A DNA stretch of 50,998 nucleotides, taken from NCBI GenBank assembly GCA_025055835.1, contig JANWWR010000216.1:1-50998 (forward strand). Direction: 5' to 3'. A program made the position numbers and the translations under genes. This document shows positions 9,201 through 17,617 of this stretch, in pieces (position 1 is the first letter of the stretch; the number at the start of each line of letters is the position of its first letter). The notes beneath the pieces were generated by a model, which saw only the letters and a program-made list of their open reading frames with translations, did no database searches and was not told where the DNA came from. This stretch comes from Gemmatales bacterium. GTDB taxonomy: Bacteria; Planctomycetota; Planctomycetia; Gemmatales; HRBIN36.

Positions 9201-10271
9201 GGCCGAATCGGCAACCAGGCGGCTGCCGCGAGCATCCTGCCGTTGACGCTCCGGCCCAAAGGCTCGGAAATGCCGCGACGGCAGCCCGTGCAGAATCAAC
9301 CCGATCCGGATCGCGTCGTGCCCCATCTCGCCGTCCGCGCCCTCGTTGCTCTCGAAGCCGTCGAGGCCTGTCTGGAGGCCCTGGACGGGCCGTATGCGTC
9401 CGGGGCCTTGTGGGCCTTGCGTTCCATGCACCGGCAGGATGCCGTCGAAGGGCTGATCCGCAAGCTCAATGTTACGCGGACCCCGGAACTGCGTCGTGAC
9501 ATCCTGATGACACTGATTCGGCTCTACTACCGGGAAGCGGATTACGACGGTTCCTGGTGGGGCATCCGGCCCGACACCACCGGGCCGTACTACGATCCCG
9601 TCGAATGGAAGATGACCCGGCGGATCGCCGCCGTGCTGACAGCCGCCTGGAACGACGCCGACAAGGAGACCGCCGCGTTTCTCCGTGAACAATTGCGGAG
9701 GCATCGCGTCCAATTGCCCGGTGTGACGCTGGAGGCCCAGGCGGAAGTTGCCCAGGACAAGCCGATTGTCCTGCCCCAGGCCGATCCGAACAATCCCGAT
9801 CAAATCGCCAACTTGCCTTACGAAACGGTCGTTCGCCGGGCCTTGGCCGTCCGAGGGGATGCCCGTCGTGGCGAGCAACTGTTCAAAAGCCAGTCGTGCT
9901 TCGCCTGTCACACAACCGCCGACGGCCAAACGCCGAAGGGGCCCCATCTGGTTGATATTGGCAAACGGTATCAGCCCGAAGAATTGGTCGAGTCCATTGT
10001 CAAACCGAGCGCCAAGATCGCCCAGGGCTACGAATCGTACCTGTTTGCCACGGTGGACGGACAGGTGATTCAGGGCTTTGTGGTCAGTGAAAGGGCTCAG
10101 GCTACCTTGATCCGCGAACCCAATGGCCTGCCCCGGGAAATCCGCAAGGAAGACATCGAATCCCGCAGCATCCTGAAGCAGTCCGCCATGCCCGACGGTC
10201 TGGTTGCGAACCTGACACCGGAACAACTGGCCGATCTCTTAGCCTACTTGCAGTCTCTGAAGGGAAATTGA
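6261..10271 (+). CDS. CotH-kinase / PVC-type dehydrogenase / HEAT / cytochrome c fusion protein
   Basis: 1336 residues with an N-terminal signal or anchor helix (about 5-33). Residues 50-360 resemble the CotH spore-coat kinase family (VWSIDLSLTPDEFAAM; NVGLRYSG; the LGLYTVVEELDGGFL segment; FHLLPGDMEFAL). Residues about 510-860 are a PVC-type membrane-bound dehydrogenase beta-propeller of the glucose/sorbosone type, with Ca-binding-like DRDGDGKADG and DTDGDGVADK and the CTGLRNPFDLAIDP core. Residues 870-1150 are HEAT-like helices. The C-terminus is a PVC-type haem domain with CFACH (Cys1213, Cys1216, His1217) and a likely Met ligand in SAMPDGL. The propeller-HEAT-cytochrome architecture is common in planctomycetes; CotH in front is less so. 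Predicted periplasmic or surface redox role; substrate unknown. The CE15 gene follows directly. Confidence 0.88.
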   Translation: MGCLRKAISISFLGLLGATAVLIACLVWLAEGPSQANDGSGDGSPAFGASRVWSIDLSLTPDEFAAMQPIMPGPFGPPPGPAQPRNPVNRPTERNLFGVEFPWARANVTIDGQTLRNVGLRYSGEITYLTSSMALKRPLRLGFDRFGGDKWREHSGLQLQAMPMDPSKARQVMAGLIFRAAGVPTPRTAFAEVTLSVPGRYDREYLGLYTVVEELDGGFLRRHFGSDRGVLFRPFGSQNLPYLGENWEAYRPVYRPHREVTPAEARRLIEFTSLVHRADENEFQRRIGEFIDTESFLRYLTAHVLTAQLESFFALGHNYALYLDPQSSKFHLLPGDMEFALGNFLLFGNADQLADLSIRKPYPGECRLVERLLRTPGVAERYSAFLRDQLKEAFSKEGLSRQLDTIEQSTKLARDKEAQAVRNRREPQGFGGAGGFGPPAPQPPDLMTFVERRIASITAQLAGNHRGFEPQPLTFGPNPGGGPNNPGGFGLTRPTSAMDERTFASEVKGPPDFDLTLFAAPPMVNYPVAIACEPGGAIYVAVDEQGSLGRTPGGGRIVRLVDRDGDGKADGSTVFARVDHPRGVAYRNGKLWVCHPPTLSVMEDTDGDGVADKRETLVTGLTTRLIRDRGGDHTTNCVRFGIDGWLYIGVGDYGILEAKGKDGRTISLRGGGVVRVRPDGTELEIYCTGLRNPFDLAIDPFLNLFTRDNTNDGGGWDTRVSHLWQTAEYGYPRLFANFTDEIMPTLGSFGNGGGSGAVMVSDARWPTRFRGMLLTSDWGRSEVYLHPLRPRGATFDLRQEVFLTIPRPTGMDVDAHGRLYVASWRGGSAVGFEGPNIGFVAAVTPRGLRVSPLPELKKLSTSELVEQLRSTNGVWRLHVQGEILSRGRHAATTEALVRLVEDDAALLESRVAALFTLKQLDEKEADARLLRWAGPGPLRPFALRAMTDRQVRLGDLPLEPFVAALADSSPRVQAQALISLGRIGNQAAAASILPLTLRPKGSEMPRRQPVQNQPDPDRVVPHLAVRALVALEAVEACLEALDGPYASGALWALRSMHRQDAVEGLIRKLNVTRTPELRRDILMTLIRLYYREADYDGSWWGIRPDTTGPYYDPVEWKMTRRIAAVLTAAWNDADKETAAFLREQLRRHRVQLPGVTLEAQAEVAQDKPIVLPQADPNNPDQIANLPYETVVRRALAVRGDARRGEQLFKSQSCFACHTTADGQTPKGPHLVDIGKRYQPEELVESIVKPSAKIAQGYESYLFATVDGQVIQGFVVSERAQATLIREPNGLPREIRKEDIESRSILKQSAMPDGLVANLTPEQLADLLAYLQSLKGN

Positions 10272-10276
10272 TAATC

Positions 10277-11650
10277 ATGCCACGACCAAACGATCTGGTC
10301 CTTGCCGCTCTTGCAATGATGACGCCGCTGTGCGCCGGCCTGGCCTTGCAGCCGGAAGCGTCGGCTCCGGTGACTCTGACCGCGGACCAGGATCGTCGCC
10401 TGATGCTTCAGCAACTCGGCATTGCTCCGGAAACGCTTCGCCGAGGCCCGAGCGGTTTCAATCCCCAGGCCCCCGACTACTACAACACCGACGAATCCAA
10501 AGCGAATCCCTGGCCGCTTCCCGAATTGCTCGTGACCAAGGATCGTCGCAGGGTGGATACGCCAGAGTTGTGGTGGAAAGTCCGGCGGCCCGAGATTGTC
10601 GAGTATTTTGATCGCGAGGTTTATGGACGAGTGCCCAGGACCGTACCAAAAGTCACCTGGGAGAAGGCAGAAGAAGCGGCCGGAGGCGGCCCGGGACCGC
10701 GACTGCCGATGCTCAGGCAGCCGGTCGTGACTAAGCGCCTGATCGGTCGAGTGGATAACAGCAGTTGTCCCGCCATAACCGTGAATTTGCGCCTGCTTGT
10801 CATGCTGCCTGCTGAAGCGAAAGATCCAGTACCGGTTATCCTTGACCTCGGAGGCGGCGGGGGAATGAATCAGTTTCTTGAGCGCGGTTGGGGATGGGCT
10901 TGGCTGGACTGCTACAGCGTCCAGGCCGACAATGGGGCCGGTTTGACCCGCGGCATCATTGGCTTGTGCAATGGCGGCCAGCCCCGCAAACCCGATGATT
11001 GGGGGGCCTTGCGGGCCTGGGCCTGGGGAGCCAGTCGCGCTGTGGACTACTTTGAAACCGATCCATCTGTTGACGCTCGGCGAATCGGAGTCGCGGGTCT
11101 GTCTCGCTTCGGCAAAGCTGCCCTGGTGGCTATGGCGTATGAACCACGCTTTGCCGTCGGACTGATTGGATCCTCCGGGGCCGGCGGGGCCAAATTGCTT
11201 CGCCGCAACGTCGGCGAACAAGTCGAAAACCTGTGCAGCACGGGGGAATACCATTGGTTCGCCGGCAACTTCCTGAAGTACGCGGGTCCGTTTGCTCCCT
11301 GCGATATTCCCGTCGATGCCCATATGCTCCTGGCTCTGTGCGCTCCGCGTCCAGTCTTTATCAGTTACGGGGCAATGACTGGTCCCGGGTCGGAAGGGCA
11401 ATGGGTCGATCAGCGGGGCAGTTTCATGGCAGCCGTAGCCGCCGGTCCCGTCTGGCGGTTGCTCGGGGCCAAAGCCCTGCCCACGGAGGAAATGCCTCCC
11501 GTGGGAACCGCTTTGGTTGACGGAGAATTGGCCTGGCGAATGCACGCGGGGGGACATACCACGGTGCCGAACCTCGAAACCTTTGTGGCTTGGGCTTCCC
11601 GTTACCTGTCCCAAGCGCCCTCGCCTGCACCAAATCCTTCCAAGCCGTAA
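10277..11650 (+). CDS. CE15 glucuronoyl-methylesterase-like / acetylxylan-esterase-like hydrolase
   Basis: 457 residues with a signal peptide ending near Ala20-Ala30. It is an alpha/beta hydrolase of carbohydrate esterase family 15. The nucleophile motif is GLSRFGKAALVA; it is followed by GSSGAGGAKLLRR, the HWFAGNFLKYAG segment that lines the sugar site, CAPRPVFIS, and the catalytic His in AGGHTTVPN. Family members cleave ester links between glucuronoyl groups of xylan and lignin alcohols. The ATG at 10277 is preferred: AAGGG (10260-10264) is at a usable distance, while the in-frame TTG at 10268 overlaps the upstream stop but is too close to it. Very likely co-transcribed with the preceding fusion gene, suggesting a shared extracellular polysaccharide role (inference). 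Confidence 0.88.
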   Translation: MPRPNDLVLAALAMMTPLCAGLALQPEASAPVTLTADQDRRLMLQQLGIAPETLRRGPSGFNPQAPDYYNTDESKANPWPLPELLVTKDRRRVDTPELWWKVRRPEIVEYFDREVYGRVPRTVPKVTWEKAEEAAGGGPGPRLPMLRQPVVTKRLIGRVDNSSCPAITVNLRLLVMLPAEAKDPVPVILDLGGGGGMNQFLERGWGWAWLDCYSVQADNGAGLTRGIIGLCNGGQPRKPDDWGALRAWAWGASRAVDYFETDPSVDARRIGVAGLSRFGKAALVAMAYEPRFAVGLIGSSGAGGAKLLRRNVGEQVENLCSTGEYHWFAGNFLKYAGPFAPCDIPVDAHMLLALCAPRPVFISYGAMTGPGSEGQWVDQRGSFMAAVAAGPVWRLLGAKALPTEEMPPVGTALVDGELAWRMHAGGHTTVPNLETFVAWASRYLSQAPSPAPNPSKP

Positions 11651-11771
11651 GTTCGGCGTTTTCTTCCCCCTCGACAAGATCATTCTGCTTTCTTTGCAAT
11701 GACGGCTCGTCGTCGGCGAATTACAATGCGGACATTCACGGGGGACACACTTTTGTCGAGGAGGAACGTCT

Positions 11772-12371
11772 ATGGGCTTCGGCATCGCCATTCTGATCAT
11801 CCTGGGCATCATCTGCGTGGTCGTCATCTGGCTGGTGGCCACCTACAACGGCCTCGTCACCAGCCGCAACCAGTATCGCAATGCCTTCGCGCAGATCGAC
11901 GTGCAATTGAAACGCCGCTACGACCTGATTCCAAACCTGGTCGAGTGCGTCAAAGGCTACATGGCCCATGAGAAAGGCACTCTGGAGGCGGTCATCAACG
12001 CCCGCAACAGCGCCTTCGCCGCTCGGGAGAAGGCTGCCGCCAACCCCGGCGATCCGTCGGCCATGCGGGCTCTCGGACAGGCGGAGGGCCAGCTCGCCGG
12101 GGCCTTGGGCCGACTCATCGCCCTGGCCGAAGCCTATCCCGATCTCAAGGCCAACCAGAACATGATGGCCCTTCAGGAAGAGCTGTCGTCCACGGAAAAC
12201 AAAATCAGCTTCGCCCGACAGGCCTTCAACGACGCCGTCACCTTCTACAACAACAAACGCGAGGTCTTTCCGACCGTCCTCGTGGCGAATCTATTTGGAT
12301 TCCAAGAAGCGCAGCTGTTGGAAATTGACACGGCATCTCGTGAGGCCCCGCGGGTCAACTTCACCAGCTAA
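11772..12371 (+). CDS. lemA: LemA family protein
   Basis: 199 residues: one N-terminal membrane helix (about 4-25) followed by the long helical LemA domain (YNGLVTSRNQYRNAFAQIDV, RRYDLIPNLVECVKGYM, VINARN, LSSTENKISFARQAFNDAV, FPTVLVANLFGF). LemA proteins have no assigned biochemical activity but often pair with membrane M48 or TPM-domain proteins, and that is the case here: the M48 protease starts five bases after the stop. A strong GAGGAGGAA ribosome site precedes the ATG. Confidence 0.95.
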   Translation: MGFGIAILIILGIICVVVIWLVATYNGLVTSRNQYRNAFAQIDVQLKRRYDLIPNLVECVKGYMAHEKGTLEAVINARNSAFAAREKAAANPGDPSAMRALGQAEGQLAGALGRLIALAEAYPDLKANQNMMALQEELSSTENKISFARQAFNDAVTFYNNKREVFPTVLVANLFGFQEAQLLEIDTASREAPRVNFTS

Positions 12372-12376
12372 GTGCC

Positions 12377-14530
12377 ATGAGCACGAACTTCTTCCAACGT
12401 CAGGAGCGGGCCCGACGCAACACGACGCTGCTCGTCGTGCTTTTCCTGATGGCGGTGGCGGCCATCATTGCCGTCGTGTACTTTCCGATCTGGATGCTCC
12501 TGGCGTCCTTCCAGGATCAATCCAGTCAGTATCAGCCTCGGCATCCGCCGCAGCCATACCGGAGCGAACCGCCCCTGGAACGACCGTATGCCCCCTCTTC
12601 CAAAACGACCACGGACTCCGACCGTTTTTCCAGCACCTACCCGGCACCTTCGCCGCGATTCGCGCGACCCGAGTACCAAGCGGATTACGACGTTCAGCGG
12701 AGCCGGGAACAGGTCAGGGAACCCGAGCCGGTTTCCCTGTGGAATCCGTTGGCTTTGGCGATCTCGGCCGGGTTGACCGGTCTCATCGTCGGCCTGGGCA
12801 GCCTGGTCAAGACGAGCCAGCTAGCCAGCGGTGGCAAGGTCATCGCCCTTCAACTGGGCGGTGAGCCTTTGACCATGAACACCCGGGACTTCAGAGAAAA
12901 ACGGCTGCTCAATGTCGTCGAGGAGATGTCCATCGCCTCCGGGGTTCCGATGCCGGCCGTGTACGTGCTCCGCGATGAGCCTGGCATCAACGCCTTCGCC
13001 GCCGGGTTTACTCCCGAGGACGCCGTCATCGGCGTGTCCCAGGGTTGTCTGGACTACCTCACCCGGGACGAGTTGCAGGGCGTGATCGCCCATGAGTTCA
13101 GCCACATCCTCAACGGCGACATGCGGCTCAACATCCGCTTGATCGGCCTGATCTACGGACTTTTCGTGCTGTCTGTCGTCGGCTATTACACACTCTACTT
13201 CTTCGGCCGGAGCGCAGCTCGGTCGTCCAGTCGCAGCAAAGGGAGCCAACTGGTTCTGGTCCTGCTCCTTATCGGCTTGGCTTTTTACCTGCTTGGGGCG
13301 CTTGGCGTCTTCTTCGGTCGAATCATTCAAGCAGCCGTGTCCCGCCAGCGGGAATTCCTGGCCGACGCTTCGGCGGTGCAGTTTACCCGCAATCCCGACG
13401 GCATTGCCGGAGCGCTGAAAAAGATCGGCGGCTTGCGGGACGGTTCCGTCGTCCACCACCCAGCCGCGGGAGAACTTAGCCACCTGTTCTTCGCGGATGG
13501 TCTGAATCGCCTGTTCGGCAGCGTCTTCGCTACCCATCCGCCGCTTCCTGTTCGCATTCGGGCCTTGGACCCCCATTGGGATGGCAAGTATCCCAAGGTC
13601 AAAAAAATCGAACTGGAACCGGAACCTGGCCCCGCCGCCAAACCGGAACAGAAGCCACTCACGCTGCCAGGCATGCCGCAGCTTCCTGTCCCCGTGGTGC
13701 TCGGCGCGGTCGAGGTCGCTGCCTTGGCTGATCAGGTCGGCAGACCGACCGACGCCAGCCGCTCGGCCGCTGCGGCCTTCGAGGAGCAGATCGGACCCGA
13801 AATCCGTGAAGCGTTGAGCGACGCGTTCTCCGCTCAGGCGATGCTCCTGGCTTTCCTGCTCGACGACGATGCGGAAGTGCGGTCGCAACAGCTCCAGGTT
13901 CTGCGGACCAAGCTCGGTCCTGAACTTGTGGATGCCGTGGTTCATTATGGACCGTGGGCCAGCGTAGTGTCGCTGGGTCATCGGCTGGCGATTGCCCAAC
14001 TCGCCTTGCCCGCCCTGCGGACCATGTCTCAGCCTCAATATCTTGCCTTCCGCTCCGCTTTGGAGGCGATGGTTCGGGCAGATAATCGCATTCACTTCGG
14101 CGAATTCGCTCTGGAAATGGTCTTGCAAAAGTATCTCGACCGGGCCTTTGGCGTCCGTCCGCCTCGACTGCGGGCTTCCGAACGCACCGCTGAAGTGGTC
14201 CGGGAGGCCGTTCTGTGCGTGCTCGGCACCTTGGCCTGGCAGGGCCATGACACCCCCGAGCAAGCAGCCAAGGCCTTTACCGACGCCCTGCGACAGTGGC
14301 AACCTGAGGCCAAAGCTGCCTTGCCAGAGCGTACCAGTTGCACCATGAGTCGGTTCCGGGAGGCAATTGAACTACTCGAAAACGCTCGTCCGACAGTGAA
14401 GCAACGGCTCATGGAGGCTGCCGCAGCAGCGGTGAGCAGCGACGGCCAAGTAACGGAACGGGAGTACGCCTTGCTCCGCGTCATCTGTGCCGCTCTGGAT
14501 TGTCCCCTCCCCATGCTCGCCAATACCTGA
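12377..14530 (+). CDS. M48-family membrane metalloprotease with C-terminal TerB-like region
   Basis: 717 residues. Membrane helices lie near residues 17-42, 125-145, 250-275 and 285-315. The zinc site is HEFSH (239-243) followed by the third ligand Glu326 in REFLADASAVQF, as in HtpX-type M48B proteases, although this protein is over twice HtpX length. After the protease domain comes a Pro/Glu-rich linker (about 405-440) and a helical C-terminal region whose end (AAAAAVSSDGQVTEREYALL) looks like a TerB-type domain. Probably handles misfolded or damaged membrane proteins (family inference). The start has no clear ribosome site and sits five bases after lemA, suggesting translational coupling. 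Confidence 0.9.
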   Translation: MSTNFFQRQERARRNTTLLVVLFLMAVAAIIAVVYFPIWMLLASFQDQSSQYQPRHPPQPYRSEPPLERPYAPSSKTTTDSDRFSSTYPAPSPRFARPEYQADYDVQRSREQVREPEPVSLWNPLALAISAGLTGLIVGLGSLVKTSQLASGGKVIALQLGGEPLTMNTRDFREKRLLNVVEEMSIASGVPMPAVYVLRDEPGINAFAAGFTPEDAVIGVSQGCLDYLTRDELQGVIAHEFSHILNGDMRLNIRLIGLIYGLFVLSVVGYYTLYFFGRSAARSSSRSKGSQLVLVLLLIGLAFYLLGALGVFFGRIIQAAVSRQREFLADASAVQFTRNPDGIAGALKKIGGLRDGSVVHHPAAGELSHLFFADGLNRLFGSVFATHPPLPVRIRALDPHWDGKYPKVKKIELEPEPGPAAKPEQKPLTLPGMPQLPVPVVLGAVEVAALADQVGRPTDASRSAAAAFEEQIGPEIREALSDAFSAQAMLLAFLLDDDAEVRSQQLQVLRTKLGPELVDAVVHYGPWASVVSLGHRLAIAQLALPALRTMSQPQYLAFRSALEAMVRADNRIHFGEFALEMVLQKYLDRAFGVRPPRLRASERTAEVVREAVLCVLGTLAWQGHDTPEQAAKAFTDALRQWQPEAKAALPERTSCTMSRFREAIELLENARPTVKQRLMEAAAAAVSSDGQVTEREYALLRVICAALDCPLPMLANT

Positions 14531-14576
14531 AAAGAACGCCGTCCCGAAGCGATAACCAAGCTTCGGAACGGCGTTC
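14530..14576 (-). terminator. Terminator hairpin between the M48 and hsp20 genes
   Basis: Arms 14534-14550 and 14560-14576 pair over 17 bp with a single mismatch around a nine-base loop. Read on the minus strand the hairpin is followed by TTTT, giving a usable intrinsic terminator for hsp20. On the plus strand there is no T-run, so for the M48 gene it would act only as a stable 3' end. Confidence 0.75.
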
Positions 14577-14618
14577 AGATCATGACTCAGCTCCGGTCTT
14601 ATTCGGCCAGGGAAGCGG

Positions 14619-15071
14619 TCATTCGGCCTTGATCTCGATGCGTCGCGGCCGAGCCTCCTCCCGCTTTGGCAGGATCACCGACAGGACGCCATGCGAGAGC
14701 TTGGCCGTCACCTTGTCGGCATCCACCGCGGCAGGCAAGGCGATCCGCTGCTCGAACCGGCCGTAGGTCCGGGTGTCATACCCGCTGGACTGCCGCTCAC
14801 ACTTCCGCTCCGCCCGGATGCGCAGATAACCGTCTTGCACCGTCAGTTCAATGTCCTTCTCCGTCATGCCCGGAGCATCGAGCTCGATGTAGACGTTCTG
14901 CTCATCCTCCCAGACCGACTGCGGCCACTGGGTCGGCATCCACATCGGAGCCGAGAAGAACGGAGCGAAGAAGTCATCCTCGAAGAAGCGATCCAGCAAG
15001 GAAGAAACCCGATTGACCGGCCAAGTGGTCGGATGAGTGGTCAGACCATTACGACGCAACACAGGCAGCAT
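14619..15071 (-). CDS. Small heat shock protein, Hsp20/alpha-crystallin family
   Basis: 150 residues. The alpha-crystallin domain spans about 50-140 (YIELDAPGMTEKDIELTVQD, YLRIRAER, GRFEQRIALPAAVDADKV, then the conserved GVLSVILPK), and the C-terminal I-x-I anchor is present as IEI. It is an ATP-independent holdase chaperone. The ATG at 15071 is fixed by a near-perfect AAAGGAGGT ribosome site about six bases upstream; a longer in-frame start would include that site. No CIRCE element is visible. The only heat-type signal is a CTTGAAA on the minus strand near 15220 without a matching sigma32 -10 box. Confidence 0.95.
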   Translation of the reverse strand: MLPVLRRNGLTTHPTTWPVNRVSSLLDRFFEDDFFAPFFSAPMWMPTQWPQSVWEDEQNVYIELDAPGMTEKDIELTVQDGYLRIRAERKCERQSSGYDTRTYGRFEQRIALPAAVDADKVTAKLSHGVLSVILPKREEARPRRIEIKAE

Positions 15072-15826
15072 AGCCAACCTCCTTTCTTGCATGTTCACGG
15101 GCCATACCGAAAGGAACCAACCGCTTTGGAGGATCTCACCCGGCTGCCCGTGACCTGTGCCGGATCAGTTCCTCCGCCTATTCAGCTTAGCAATCCCCAT
15201 GCCAGAATCATGAGTAAGTTTCAAGGCCTTGTGATTTAAGAGCTTGCGCAATCCTATGCCATTCGCATCGCTCCTTAGGGAGATGTCATTATGGCAGACA
15301 CAAGAAAAATCTGGCAGGATGCCATTTTGTCATAAAGTCATCGGGATGGAAGGGCCGGGATTGCATTCTGTACCCACCTGCTCTGCTCCTGCCTGAGGTC
15401 GGGAGGGGAAGCGCAACAATTTCGCAGGCACCTTTTGGGGTATCTTTCAGGTCATAGTCCTTGCCATAACTCCTTAAAGATTTAGGACTTCGCATCCATA
15501 TCGGAATCGTTTCGCGGCCTCGCGGCGCAACATTTTCGCGCAACAACATCGGGCCTTCGGACACCGGAGGTGCCTCACATCGGTCCCCGATTGCAGAACG
15601 CCAACCGAACTGGTGGGCACGGAATACGGCGATCCGCGCAACCGAGGGCAGCGGTTCGCGCAACATTTTTCGCGGGCATGACCGTAGGACCTCATGGCGT
15701 TGGCGCTTCTCAGCAGCGGAAAAGCAAGCGATCTGATCGGACGTGACCATCTCTCCATCATCGCCGAAAAGCACCTCGGACTCTACGGAAGTCGGGTCCG
15801 TATTGCCTGCGGGCATCTTTGGCCGG
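15072..15826. other. 750-bp gene-poor region between hsp20 and yjbQ
   Basis: No frame here resembles a known protein, and the open minus-strand frames are low-complexity translations of the repeats described separately. The hsp20 promoter must lie in the right part of 15072-15300 but I cannot place it securely. Base composition is less GC-biased than the flanking genes around 15180-15350. Confidence 0.5.
15411..15677. repeat. Cluster of short GCGCAACA-type repeats
   Basis: Five copies of GCGCAAC occur within 270 bp (starting at 15411, 15525, 15538, 15636 and 15658). Three of them extend to GCGCAACA(A/T)TTT followed by CGC, and the last two full copies end in TCGCG, so the unit has CGCG at both ends of an AT-rich middle. 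I do not recognise a named family; it may be a degenerate intergenic repeat or a set of protein-binding sites. Confidence 0.5.
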
Positions 15827-16249
<423 letters not shown>

Positions 16250-16346
16250 CTCGGCTTCCTCGATCCCGATGCCGTTGTTCATCCGGCTGTTAATCTAACC
16301 GCACGGCGAAACCGTCCAAGGACTGCCCGAGAAGAAAGTGGACCGC

Positions 16347-17561
16347 ATGACTCTGAGCCAAACGCCGCCGAGGTCGGAAGCCGACTGGCTGGCCGTCCGC
16401 CGCCGGATGCTGCTTGACGACGGGTTGGTGTATCTCAACACCGGCTCCTACGGCATCGTGGCCCGAGAGGTATTTGACCGCGTCACCGAACTGCGACGGC
16501 AGATGCAGAGCAACCCGGTGGATTTTCTGTGGCGGCGCGGCGGCGAGCTGCTTCGGCGAGCGCGGGAATGCCTGGCCGAGGAGATCGGCTGCGAGCCGTC
16601 CCAGGTGATCTTCACCGACAACGTGACCACGGCCATGAATCTCGTGGCCGCCTCCCTGCGGGTGAAAGGCCCCGGGGAGATTCTGCTCAGCGATCACGAA
16701 TACCCCGCGGTGCGATTCGCCTGGGAGCGAGCCGCCCAGCAGCAGGGTCTCCGACTGCGCTACGTCCGATTGCCCGAGCTTCCCGGGTCATCGGAGGAAA
16801 TCGTCGCAGTGTTCGCCCGGCACCTCTGCCCCGCTACCCGCATTCTGTTTTTCAGCCACGTCCTGTACACGACCGGCATGATCCTGCCCGCTTGGGAACT
16901 CTGTCAGCTGGCACGGCAGAACGGGGTTGTTTCGGTGATTGACGGCGCCCATGCTCCGGGCATGCTCGACCTGGACGTGACCCGGATCGGTTGCGACTTC
17001 TACGGAGCGAACCTGCACAAATGGCTGCTTGCCCCCGTGGGCGCGGGCTTCCTCTACGTCCGCCCGGGCATGGAGGATCGCATTTTGCCGCTGACGGTCA
17101 GTTGGGGCTGGTACTACGACCGGGCCAAGGCTTTCCAGTGGAACCAGTTCGGCGGAAGCCCTTGGCAGCGGTCTTTCGAGTTCGCGGGCAGTCGGGATGT
17201 GACGCCGTGGCTGGTTGTGCCGGAGGCTGTGGGCTTCCTTCACAAGCTCGGCTGGCAAAACATTCAGGCCCGGCAGCGGGAATTGGCGGCGGAGGCCCGA
17301 TCCCGGCTTGACGGTCGCCGGGGGCTGAGGCTGGCCACGCCGACGACGGCGGGCTTGAGTGGAGCGATCACCGCCTTTCGGCTTCCCGGAACCGCGACCG
17401 ATCCGCAGGCGGTTCGCTCGGCGTTGTGGGAACGCTTCCGCATCGAGATCAACATGATCGAGCACGCTGCTGGCCCGTGGCTTCGGGTTTCCACCCACTT
17501 CTACAATTCCCGCCACGATCTGGATATGCTGGCGCAGGCGGTGGACGCCGTGCTTGCGTGA
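16347..17561 (+). CDS. Class V aminotransferase (isopenicillin-N-epimerase / cysteine-desulfurase-like)
   Basis: 404 residues, PLP-dependent fold type I. The cofactor Asp/His pair is in VIDGAHAPG and the Schiff-base Lys in GANLHKWLLAPVGAGFLYV; the substrate-side Arg lies near WLRVSTHFYNS at the end. This matches the CefD-like branch of class V, whose members have varied, mostly unassigned substrates. An in-frame GTG at 16338 is possible, but GAGAAG is only three bases from it and twelve from the ATG at 16347; the start is uncertain by three codons. A Gfo/Idh/MocA oxidoreductase follows after 56 bp, probably in one operon. Confidence 0.9.
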   Translation: MTLSQTPPRSEADWLAVRRRMLLDDGLVYLNTGSYGIVAREVFDRVTELRRQMQSNPVDFLWRRGGELLRRARECLAEEIGCEPSQVIFTDNVTTAMNLVAASLRVKGPGEILLSDHEYPAVRFAWERAAQQQGLRLRYVRLPELPGSSEEIVAVFARHLCPATRILFFSHVLYTTGMILPAWELCQLARQNGVVSVIDGAHAPGMLDLDVTRIGCDFYGANLHKWLLAPVGAGFLYVRPGMEDRILPLTVSWGWYYDRAKAFQWNQFGGSPWQRSFEFAGSRDVTPWLVVPEAVGFLHKLGWQNIQARQRELAAEARSRLDGRRGLRLATPTTAGLSGAITAFRLPGTATDPQAVRSALWERFRIEINMIEHAAGPWLRVSTHFYNSRHDLDMLAQAVDAVLA

Positions 17562-17617
17562 ATGGGAACCGATTCGCCGGATTTCCAGGCAACTCAGCGA
17601 CGATCAAGGAGCACGTC

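Noticed and set aside
7596..10226. Very long open frame antisense to the CotH/cytochrome fusion (876 codons)
   Set aside because: It mirrors the coding strand in a high-GC gene, has no family motifs and no ribosome site; the plus-strand protein has clear domains throughout.
12821..14302. 493-codon minus-strand frame under the M48 gene
   Set aside because: Antisense shadow of a clear metalloprotease; composition rich in Arg/Gln/His typical of shadow frames.
15200..15240. Sigma32 heat-shock promoter for hsp20
   Set aside because: A CTTGAAA is present on the minus strand but no CCCCAT-type -10 lies at the right distance, and no CIRCE inverted repeat was found.
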